A stretch of DNA of 5,847 bases. Origin: Fimbriimonadaceae bacterium. GTDB taxonomy: Bacteria; Armatimonadota; Fimbriimonadia; Fimbriimonadales; Fimbriimonadaceae. Location of the stretch: the NCBI GenBank assembly GCA_022402505.1, contig JAKRSE010000376.1:1-5847 (forward strand). The letters run 5' to 3'. The notes beneath the pieces were generated by a model. It made no database searches. It was not told the DNA's origin and worked only from the letters and a program-made list of their open reading frames with translations. The position numbers were made by a program, and so were the translations under genes. Below, piece by piece: positions 1 through 5,829 of this stretch (position 1 is the first letter of the stretch; the number at the start of each line of letters is the position of its first letter).

Positions 1-1
1 C

Positions 2-1825
2 AAGCCGAACGGCGCTCCGGAACGGTGGGGCTACGTCCCCGGCTGGCAGGGTCTGTGGACCGACACGATGCTCTACTCGCTGGGCCTGAACATCGTGGAC
101 GACCCGAAGGATCCGAAGGTCGTCCGGCTGGCCGAGCCCGAAGTCATGCGGGTCTTCCAGTATTCAGCCGACCTGGCGCTGAAGGACCGCCTGATGCCCA
201 GCGGTCTGGAGATCAGCTCCGTGATGCAGTCGAACGCCCGCAAGCTCTTCACGGAGGGCAAGGTGAGCATGTTCCACTCGGGCATCTGGGAAACGGTGGA
301 GCTTCGCAAGGAGCTGCAGCCGGGTGAGCCGGGCTTCTTCGAATGGGACATCGTCCGCTCGCCCGCCTACGCGGACGGACGCTACGGCACCCCCACCGGC
401 GGTTCCGGCTACAGCATCATCAGCCAGACGAAGCACCCCCGCGAAGCCTGGCTTCTGACTCAATGGATGGCCGGCCCTCCCGGAATGTCGGCGATGGCCC
501 GAGCCGGCATCGCCCAACCCGCCATCGCGGCCGAGGCGGTCAAGGAGCCTTGGATCCCCGGACCGAACACCAGCCGCGAGCAGATGTACCCGGCCAACCG
601 GATCATCACCCATGAATCGGTGCCCTACGTCGTCTTCGGCCCCAGCGCCCCCTATTGGGACGAGATCAACCGGATCATCCAGCAGCCCTACAGCCTGGTC
701 TATGACGGCACCAGCACGGTCGAAAAGGAGTTCCCCCGAGTCGCCAAGCTGGCTCAGGATCGACTGGAATACCTGCGGGCCCAGCAGACCCTGCCCGCGT
801 TCAACTGGGGCATCGGGACGGCCGTCGGGCTTCTCCTCTTCGCCTCGCTGGTCTACTGGGTCTACTCGCCCGAGCTTAAGATCCGCCGGACGATGAAGCA
901 GGCCCGAGAGTCTCGGACCGCCTACGCCTTCATCGCCCCCTGGCTGATCGGCACCCTGGCCTTCACGGTCGGGCCCATGCTGCTCTCACTGCTGATGAGC
1001 TTTGCCGACTGGGACATCGTCTCGCCGGCCAAGTGGCGCGGCCTGGGCAACTATCAGGAAGCCTTCTTCATCGACCCGACCTTCTGGCCTTCCATCCGGG
1101 CGACCGTTCTCTACACCTTCATCTCGGTGCCGCTGGGGGTCATCGCCGCACTCGCTTTGGCCCTGCTGCTCAACACCAAGGTGATGGGCATGCCCCTCTG
1201 GCGAACCTGCTACTACATCCCCAGCATCGCCAGCGCGGTGGCGGCGGCCTTGATCTGGCGTCAGGTCTTCAAGCCGGAAGGAGGACTGCTCAACCTGCTG
1301 ATCTTCGGCCCCGACCTCGCCTGGGCCAAGAACCCGATCGCCCTGGCCCTCCAGCCGCTCACGACGGCACCCGGCCAGATCAACTGGCTCGGAAGTGAGC
1401 AGACGGCTCTGGCCAGCCTGATCATCATGTCCCTTTGGGGCGCGGGAGCGGGCATGATCATCATCCTGGCCGGCCTGCAGGGGGTCCCCGGACACTACTA
1501 TGAGGCGGCGACCTTGGACGGAGCCGGCAAGTGGCGACAGCTGCTGAACGTGACCCTTCCGCTCATCTCGCCCACCCTCTTCTTCACCCTGATCACCGGA
1601 TTCATTGGGAGCTTCCAGGTGTTCGCCTCCGCCTTCCTGATCACTCAGGGCGGACCGAACAACGCGACCATGTTCCTGATGCTCCACGTCTACAACAACG
1701 CCTTCGTCAGTCTGCGCATGGGCTATGCGTCCGGATTGGCGTGGGTGCTCTTCTTCATCACCCTGATCTTCACCGCCGTTCAACTGGCGGCCCGACGATG
1801 GGTCTACTACGAGGGAGCCCGATGA
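2..1825 (+). CDS. Solute-binding protein/MalF-like ABC permease fusion, 5'-truncated
   Basis: The frame is open from base 2 to the TGA at 1823-1825 (607 codons), so the true start lies upstream. Roughly 2-800 encodes the C-terminal two thirds of a family-1 extracellular solute-binding domain; the glycine-rich GTPTGGSGYSIIS segment (386-424) and following W-rich helix are typical. A hydrophobic helix follows (about 806-866, GIGTAVGLLLFASLVYWVY), then a basic linker (KIRRTMKQARESR), then a MalF-type permease from about 920. The permease carries the EAA coupling loop (1502-1561: EAATLDGAGKWR, then LP) and a TM-rich C-terminus. The topology is coherent: binding domain outside, one helix inward, positive charges in the cytoplasm, then the membrane domain. 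Family knowledge makes it a CUT1 carbohydrate importer subunit; the substrate cannot be read from the sequence. The downstream MalG-like gene overlaps by 4 bases, and no ATPase is nearby. The protein lacks its signal peptide and perhaps 150-200 residues because of the contig end. Confidence 0.9.
   Translation, partial: KPNGAPERWGYVPGWQGLWTDTMLYSLGLNIVDDPKDPKVVRLAEPEVMRVFQYSADLALKDRLMPSGLEISSVMQSNARKLFTEGKVSMFHSGIWETVELRKELQPGEPGFFEWDIVRSPAYADGRYGTPTGGSGYSIISQTKHPREAWLLTQWMAGPPGMSAMARAGIAQPAIAAEAVKEPWIPGPNTSREQMYPANRIITHESVPYVVFGPSAPYWDEINRIIQQPYSLVYDGTSTVEKEFPRVAKLAQDRLEYLRAQQTLPAFNWGIGTAVGLLLFASLVYWVYSPELKIRRTMKQARESRTAYAFIAPWLIGTLAFTVGPMLLSLLMSFADWDIVSPAKWRGLGNYQEAFFIDPTFWPSIRATVLYTFISVPLGVIAALALALLLNTKVMGMPLWRTCYYIPSIASAVAAALIWRQVFKPEGGLLNLLIFGPDLAWAKNPIALALQPLTTAPGQINWLGSEQTALASLIIMSLWGAGAGMIIILAGLQGVPGHYYEAATLDGAGKWRQLLNVTLPLISPTLFFTLITGFIGSFQVFASAFLITQGGPNNATMFLMLHVYNNAFVSLRMGYASGLAWVLFFITLIFTAVQLAARRWVYYEGAR
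1811..1817 (+). promoter_or_regulatory. Shine-Dalgarno site of the MalG-like permease
   Basis: GAGGGAG lies inside the last codons of the upstream fusion gene, four bases before the ATG at 1822. Together with the ATGA stop/start overlap it fixes this start over longer in-frame extensions and suggests translational coupling of the two permease subunits. Confidence 0.6.
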
Positions 1826-2754
1826 GCCTCGCCGAAAAGCCGACCGATCCCACCCCAACCCCGTCCCCAACCGACGGCAATCTGCAGGCGGCCGAGTATC
1901 GCCGAGCGACCAAGCGCGGGCAGGCCTCCGCGTTCGTCGGCCGAGCGGCGAGCCTCATCACCCTTTTCCTGGGCGTGATCCTCTTCCTGACCCCGCTCTA
2001 CGTGATGCTCGTCATCGCGTTCAAGACGAGTCGGGAATACGGCACGACCAGCATGTGGGCCCTGCCGAAGAATCCCACTTTGGAGAACTTCGAGCAGGTC
2101 TTGAGCAACACCCAGGTGGTCTTTCTCCAGCTGCTCCAGAACACGGCCGTGATCTCCGTGCTGGCGACCGCGGGAGTGCTGCTCAGCTCGGCCGTCTGCG
2201 CCTACGGGTTCGCCCGGATGGAGTTCGCCGGACGCGACCGACTCTTCCTGGTCCTCCTGGCGACGATGATGCTGCCGGGGATCGTCACCATGATCCCCAC
2301 CTACGTCCTCTTCAGCAAGATCGGCTGGGTGGATACGATCAAGCCGCTGGTCGTCCCCGCGTGGCTCGGCGGCGGCGCGTTCAACATCTTCCTGCTTCGC
2401 CAGTTCTTCCTGGGGATTCCCCGAGACCTGGACGAAGCGGCGATTCTGGACGGAGCCGGCCACTGGCGCATCTTCTGGCAGATCATCATGCCCCTCTCCG
2501 GCCCGGCTCTGGCGACGGTCGGCATGTTCGCCTTCATCTACAACTGGAAGGACTTCATGGGGCCCCTGCTCTACCTGAACACCCCCTCCAAGATGACCCT
2601 CGAAGTCGGTCTCCGCGCCTATGCGGGATTCCGAGCCGAGCAGTGGCCGCTCCTGATGGCCGCCTCGGTGCTGGTCATGATTCCGATCGTGATCATCTTC
2701 TTCATCGGCCAAAGGTGGTTCGTCAAGGGCATCGTCATGACCGGAATCAAGTGA
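1822..2754 (+). CDS. MalG-like carbohydrate ABC transporter permease
   Basis: A 310-residue inner-membrane permease, the second membrane subunit of the importer whose other half is the fusion protein just upstream. The N-terminus is hydrophilic and Pro/Thr-rich (TPTPSPT, residues 11-17). The first helix is at about 44-67, with further helices near 107-130, 141-163, 227-243 and 276-296. The EAA loop (EAAILDGAGHWR at residues 205-216, then MP) is the contact site for the ATPase, and the C-terminus QRWFVKGIVMTGIK is typical of MalG/CUT1 proteins. The length fits the family, which usually runs 270-300 residues, with a slightly long N-terminal extension. The frame stays open upstream to 1531, but that part is out-of-frame translation of the preceding gene; the ATG at 1822 has a good ribosome-binding site. 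No ATP-binding subunit follows, so a shared MsmX/MalK-type ATPase encoded elsewhere is likely. Substrate unknown. Confidence 0.92.
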   Translation: MSLAEKPTDPTPTPSPTDGNLQAAEYRRATKRGQASAFVGRAASLITLFLGVILFLTPLYVMLVIAFKTSREYGTTSMWALPKNPTLENFEQVLSNTQVVFLQLLQNTAVISVLATAGVLLSSAVCAYGFARMEFAGRDRLFLVLLATMMLPGIVTMIPTYVLFSKIGWVDTIKPLVVPAWLGGGAFNIFLLRQFFLGIPRDLDEAAILDGAGHWRIFWQIIMPLSGPALATVGMFAFIYNWKDFMGPLLYLNTPSKMTLEVGLRAYAGFRAEQWPLLMAASVLVMIPIVIIFFIGQRWFVKGIVMTGIK

Positions 2755-2766
2755 CGGCGGTATAAC
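2737..2766 (+). promoter_or_regulatory. Candidate sigma-70-type promoter for apt cluster
   Basis: TATAAC at 2761-2766 matches five of six bases of the -10 consensus and stands out in this GC-rich DNA. ATGACC at 2737-2742 matches TTGACA at four of six, with an 18-bp spacer. A start about seven bases past the -10 would fall near 2773, leaving only about five untranslated bases before the apt ATG at 2779. No Shine-Dalgarno site is visible there, which fits a nearly leaderless mRNA. Based on sequence match only. Confidence 0.4.
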
Positions 2767-2778
2767 CTGACCCGTCCC

Positions 2779-3300
2779 ATGCCGGAGCTTCTCGCCGCCT
2801 CTTTGATCCGCGACATCCCTGACTTTCCCAAGCCGGGGATTCTGTTCAAGGACATCTCGCCCGTGCTCCAGAGCCCGGCGGCCGTCCAGGAGTGCGTCGG
2901 CCTGCTTTCCGAAGACGCCCGAGAGCATGGCGCCGAGGTCATCGTCGGGATCGAATCGCGCGGGTTCATCTTCGGCATGCCGATGGCCTTGCAGCTCGGC
3001 CTCCCCTTCGCCATGACCCGAAAGAAGGGGAAGCTGCCCTACGAGACGGTGGACGTCGAGTATTCCCTGGAGTACGGCGCGGCCGTGCTCGAGATGCATG
3101 TCGACGCCGTGAACCCCGGCCAGCGAGCCTACATCGTGGACGACCTCCTGGCGACCGGAGGAACGGCCGCCGCCAGCGCCCTGCTCGTCGAAAAATTGAG
3201 CGCTCAGGTATGCGGCTTCGGGTTTGCGGTCGAGCTGGGGTTCCTCAACGGCCGTTCCCGCCTGAACGAGCGTCCGGTCCGTTCTCTCATCACGTTCTGA
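2779..3300 (+). CDS. apt: Adenine phosphoribosyltransferase
   Basis: Cytosolic purine-salvage enzyme that joins adenine to PRPP to give AMP and pyrophosphate. The 173-residue length is normal (E. coli about 183). Diagnostic segments are FPKPGILFKDISPVL (16-30), the IESRGFIFG segment (58-66), RKKGKLPYET (81-90), EYSLEYG (94-100) and the PRPP-binding loop VDDLLATGGTA (120-130). The second acidic pair and the TGGT turn are intact. The C-terminus (ELGFLNGRSRLNERPVRSLITF region) follows the family pattern and is slightly short. The gene begins 24 bases after the MalG-like stop with no evident Shine-Dalgarno sequence but with a promoter-like -10 box 12 bases before the ATG. miaA starts 16 bases after its stop, so it probably heads the apt-miaA-hfq-dapF transcript. 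Confidence 0.95.
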   Translation: MPELLAASLIRDIPDFPKPGILFKDISPVLQSPAAVQECVGLLSEDAREHGAEVIVGIESRGFIFGMPMALQLGLPFAMTRKKGKLPYETVDVEYSLEYGAAVLEMHVDAVNPGQRAYIVDDLLATGGTAAASALLVEKLSAQVCGFGFAVELGFLNGRSRLNERPVRSLITF

Positions 3301-3316
3301 AGACGGCGGTGGCCCC

Positions 3317-4207
3317 TTGCGCCTGATCTGCATCATGGGGCCGACCGGGTCGGGCAAGAGCGATCTTGCCGAGGCCCTGTCGGATGCGATGGGTGGGAGG
3401 CTCGTGAATGCCGATGCCGTCCAGGTCTACCGGGGGCTTGATGTCGGAACCGGGAAGTCTGATCGGGCGGAGGACTATGCCCTGATCTCCTACGTTGATC
3501 CGATCGAGGAGTTTGGAGTCGGACGATATCTCCAGGATTTTGCGTCATTCCTGGCTGCATTCCGAGAAAGTCCGCCCTCGGATCTCGTCCTTGCCGGGGG
3601 CACCGGCCTTTACATCCGAGCCCTGACCGAAGGCTATACCGAGCTCCATCCTCCACCCGATCCGGCCCTCCGCGCCGAACTCGCTGCCGTGGACCTGCCT
3701 GGCCTGCGGGAACGGCTTCTCTCTCTGGACCCTTCCACCAAGGTGGATCTGGCCAATCCGGTTCGCGTGCGCCGGGCTCTGGAGCGGATGCTGGACCCCA
3801 GGCCGCCGATCCGAGTCGATCTCCCTCGGTTCACAGTCTGCAAGCTGGCTCTGACTCCCCCTCCCGACCACGCGGATCGCCTGAGAACCCGAATCGGGGC
3901 GATGCTGGCCGCCGGATGGGTTCAGGAAGTCGAGGCTCTCATGGCCCAAAAGGTTCCCCGGGACGCACCCGGAATGAAGGCCATCGGGTATGACCAGGTT
4001 GTTGATTTGATCCAAGGTCGAATTTCGATGCCTGAGCTGGTGGACGCCGTCTTTTCGGCAACAAAAGCGTATGGCAAACGTCAGATGACCTGGCTGAGGC
4101 GTGAACCTGGAGTGCAGTGGTTGGAACCCCTGATCGATTCGGAAGGGGTCCGAAGATTGGCCCGACAGCTTAAGGAGCAACTCGACCGGCAGGAAAAGAA
4201 AAGATAA
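3317..4207 (+). CDS. miaA: tRNA dimethylallyltransferase
   Basis: Transfers the dimethylallyl group from DMAPP to N6 of A37 in tRNAs that read UNN codons (i6A37), the step before MiaB methylthiolation. The 296-residue product is of normal length. The P-loop GPTGSGKS is at 8-15, DAVQVYRGLDVGTGK at 33-47 (usually DSxQVYRGMDIGTAK; the catalytic-type Asp33 is kept, the following Ser is Ala), GGTGLYI at 94-100, RVRRALE at 150-156, GMKAIGY at 219-225 and KRQMTW at 254-259. The start is TTG at 3317. The first ATG in frame (3335) would remove most of the strand before the P-loop (RLICIM), and no ATG lies between the apt stop and 3317. A weak purine-rich GGCGGTGG (3305-3312) precedes it. The stop TAA shares one base with the hfq ATG (TAATG), matching the known miaA-hfq linkage of many bacteria. 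Confidence 0.93.
   Translation: MRLICIMGPTGSGKSDLAEALSDAMGGRLVNADAVQVYRGLDVGTGKSDRAEDYALISYVDPIEEFGVGRYLQDFASFLAAFRESPPSDLVLAGGTGLYIRALTEGYTELHPPPDPALRAELAAVDLPGLRERLLSLDPSTKVDLANPVRVRRALERMLDPRPPIRVDLPRFTVCKLALTPPPDHADRLRTRIGAMLAAGWVQEVEALMAQKVPRDAPGMKAIGYDQVVDLIQGRISMPELVDAVFSATKAYGKRQMTWLRREPGVQWLEPLIDSEGVRRLARQLKEQLDRQEKKR
4191..4194 (+). promoter_or_regulatory. Shine-Dalgarno site of hfq
   Basis: AGGA, followed by an A-rich AAAGAAAAGATA run, precedes the hfq ATG at 4207 by 12 bases, inside the last miaA codons. The spacing is on the long side, so the TAATG overlap with miaA may contribute by reinitiation. Confidence 0.35.
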
Positions 4208-4467
4208 TGGCCAAAGGAATCAACCTGCAGGACATGTTCCTCAATCAGGTGAGAAAGGAGGGGATCAGCGTGACGATCTATCTCATGGGCGGCGTCCAGT
4301 TGCGGGGCACCGTTCGTGGATTTGACGCATTCACCATCCTTCTCGACTCTGCCGGCAAGCCGACCCAGCTGGTCTACAAGCATGGCGTGACGAGCATCGT
4401 GCCGACGAAGCAGATCGGCGGTCGAGAGGAAGGTCGTTCGGAGCGCGACCACAGCCCCGAGGAATGA
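4207..4467 (+). CDS. hfq: RNA-binding protein Hfq
   Basis: Hexameric Sm-like RNA chaperone that pairs small RNAs with mRNAs. The 86-residue product has Sm1 at about 7-46 (NLQDMFLNQVRKEG...VTIYL...FDAFTILL) and Sm2 at 54-66 (QLVYKHGVTSIVP). Proximal-face residues Gln8, Asp9, Phe42 and the YKH triad (57-59) are present, as is distal-face Tyr25. Position 31 is Gln rather than the E. coli Lys, and the rim is R16-K17-E18-G19 rather than RRER, so the protein resembles Bacillus-type Hfq. Canonical YKHA reads YKHG. A short polar tail (70-86) ends in acidic residues (SPEE). The ATG is overlapped by the miaA stop (1 base), and the gene's own stop overlaps the dapF start (ATGA), so expression is probably coupled across the three genes. 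Confidence 0.96.
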   Translation: MAKGINLQDMFLNQVRKEGISVTIYLMGGVQLRGTVRGFDAFTILLDSAGKPTQLVYKHGVTSIVPTKQIGGREEGRSERDHSPEE

Positions 4468-5306
4468 CCTCCCTTCCCTTCATCAAGATGCACGGAATCG
4501 GCAACGATTTCGTCATGTTTGACGGGTTTTCGGGCACATATCCTGACGAGTTCTGGAGCGACCTAGCGGTCCGGCTCTGCCACCGGCGGTTCGGAGTGGG
4601 AGCCGACGGACTCATTCTTGCCTCGGCCGGGAATCAGGCCGAGTTTCGGATGAGGATGTGGAATCCCGACGGTTCGGAGAGCGAGATGTGCGGGAACGGC
4701 CTCCGTTGTTTCGCCAAGCGGCCCCAAGCGCTTGGCCGAACCCGCGCGTCCAAGGTCGCCATCGAGACCGGCGCAGGGCCCCTGGAGGTTGAACTCCTGG
4801 CGGATGGGGGTGTTCGGGTGGACATGGGCCCCGCTCGTTTCCTGCGGGGAGAGATCGGAATGACGGGTGATCCGAATGCAGAATCACTCCAGCTGCCGGT
4901 CGACACGGGCCGCGGAGTTCTCGCCGGCGCAGCCGTCAGCATGGGGAATCCGCACGTGGTGCTCCCGGTGGAGCGGTTGGACGACTGGCGGCCGGCCCTG
5001 TCAGAAGTCGGTCCGCTCCTGGAGCATCACTCAGAATTTCCCAACCGAACAAATGTTCACTTTGTGCAGGTCTTGAGCAGAACACATGCACAGATGATCA
5101 CCTGGGAACGAGGAGCAGGAGCAACGCTCGCCTGCGGAACCGGAGCCTGCGCCACCGCCTCCGCCCTGCACCGGCTGGGACTGGCGGACTCAGACATCGA
5201 GCTGGACCTGCCGGGTGGGCGGCTTCGCATCGAATGGAACCCGGACCGAGTCTTCATGACCGGTCCGGCCGAATTCGTCTTCGAAGGGTCGGTTCCGATC
5301 GAGTAG
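4464..5306 (+). CDS. dapF: Diaminopimelate epimerase
   Basis: Cofactor-independent enzyme converting LL- to meso-diaminopimelate for lysine and peptidoglycan synthesis. The 280-residue product has KMHGIGNDF (8-16), MWNPDGSESEMCGNGLRCFAK (65-85) with catalytic Cys76, GNPHVV (161-166), FPNRTNVHF (192-200), WERGAGATLACGTGACA (214-230) with Glu215, Arg216 and the second catalytic Cys224. Both thiols and the known substrate-contact Asn/His/Glu/Arg positions are kept. The helix after the first cysteine motif reads KRPQALGRT, where many homologues have aromatic residues; this is probably lineage variation, though a local sequencing error is possible. The ATG at 4464 overlaps the hfq TGA. GAGGA directly abuts the ATG with no spacer, so reinitiation after hfq is likely. 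It converges on ftsZ with one base between stops. Confidence 0.96.
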   Translation: MTSLPFIKMHGIGNDFVMFDGFSGTYPDEFWSDLAVRLCHRRFGVGADGLILASAGNQAEFRMRMWNPDGSESEMCGNGLRCFAKRPQALGRTRASKVAIETGAGPLEVELLADGGVRVDMGPARFLRGEIGMTGDPNAESLQLPVDTGRGVLAGAAVSMGNPHVVLPVERLDDWRPALSEVGPLLEHHSEFPNRTNVHFVQVLSRTHAQMITWERGAGATLACGTGACATASALHRLGLADSDIELDLPGGRLRIEWNPDRVFMTGPAEFVFEGSVPIE

Positions 5307-5307
5307 A

Positions 5308-5829
5308 TCAGTCCTTCAGATCACGGTTCTTCTGATGCTTTCGGAGGAAGGCGGGGACGTTCAGGTCCTCCCCCTCTTCATCATCTGCGGCCGAGCCCTT
5401 GCTCGCCTTCTGCCAGACATCCCGGACTTCCGGTCGGTTGGACTCGTTTCGAGAGGCAGCCGGCCCACTGTCCTTCTCCTTCTCCTTGCGGGTCTCTTCC
5501 TCCCAGAGCTTCTCGCGGCGGCTGATCAGACTCTCGCCAAGCGGCTTGAGCTCGGCATCATCCGGCTCAACGACCGGGGCGGCGGGCTGTTCGGTCCGGG
5601 CCTGGGAATCCGTGGCTGACGAGCTCGTGGGCCGGTCGACAAAGCCTGTCGCCAGCACTGTGATCCGGACCTCTCCGGCCAGCTTGGGATCGACCACCTG
5701 ACCGAAGATGATGTTGACGTTGTCCTGATCCGTGAGGGAGTGGATGTACTCCATCGCCTCATCGACCTCGGCCAGAGTCATGTCCTCGCCCGACGTGATG
5801 TTGACAAGAATGCCCCGGGCTCCATCAAT
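5308..5829 (-). CDS. ftsZ: Cell division protein FtsZ, C-terminal fragment
   Basis: The last 173 codons of the tubulin-like GTPase that forms the division ring; the N-terminal GTP-binding domain lies beyond the contig end. The visible part starts at IDGARGILVNITSGED (the strand and helix after the T7-loop region) and includes NVNIIFGQVVDPKLAGEVRITVLATGF, the end of the globular domain (about 5635-5829). A charged linker follows, with a possible helical stretch (SRREKLWEEETRKEKEKD, about 5473-5523). The conserved C-terminal peptide LNVPAFLRKH (about 5335-5364), which binds FtsA/ZipA/SepF-type partners, is present and is followed by QKNRDLKD. The stop is TGA at 5308-5310 on the minus strand. 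The frame continues to a GTG at 5844, but those five codons (MLFRS) are adapter sequence and not ftsZ, so they are excluded here. Confidence 0.94.
   Translation of the reverse strand: MDGARGILVNITSGEDMTLAEVDEAMEYIHSLTDQDNVNIIFGQVVDPKLAGEVRITVLATGFVDRPTSSSATDSQARTEQPAAPVVEPDDAELKPLGESLISRREKLWEEETRKEKEKDSGPAASRNESNRPEVRDVWQKASKGSAADDEEGEDLNVPAFLRKHQKNRDLKD

Noticed and set aside
1..40. Adapter or vector sequence at the left end
   Set aside because: The bases read as plausible binding-protein codons (KPNGAPERWGYVPGW) in the same frame as the gene, and I recognise no adapter match.
1531..1821. Upstream extension of the MalG-like frame
   Set aside because: It is out-of-frame translation of the fusion gene's C-terminus. 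The ATG at 1822 has a good ribosome-binding site and the usual ATGA overlap.
986..1870. Minus-strand open frame of 294 codons under the MalF-like permease
   Set aside because: It is a shadow of the strong GC third-position bias: repetitive Gly/Glu/Asp/Arg composition, no domain, and the plus-strand gene is certain.
2753..2776. Inverted repeat GACGG/CCGTC with a 14-base loop between the MalG-like gene and apt
   Set aside because: The stem is only 5 bp with a long loop and no following T-run, so it is too weak for an intrinsic terminator. It also overlaps the promoter-like box.
1807..3357. Long open frame on the minus strand (516 codons) across the MalG-like gene and apt
   Set aside because: It is antisense to two well-recognised genes. 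Its product is a low-complexity mix of Asp, Glu, Gly, Arg and His, as expected from the complement of GC-ending codons, with no motif.
5317..5334. TCAG/CTGA inverted repeat near the dapF/ftsZ junction as a terminator
   Set aside because: The four-base stem has a loop of about ten bases and no T-run, and it sits inside the ftsZ coding sequence.
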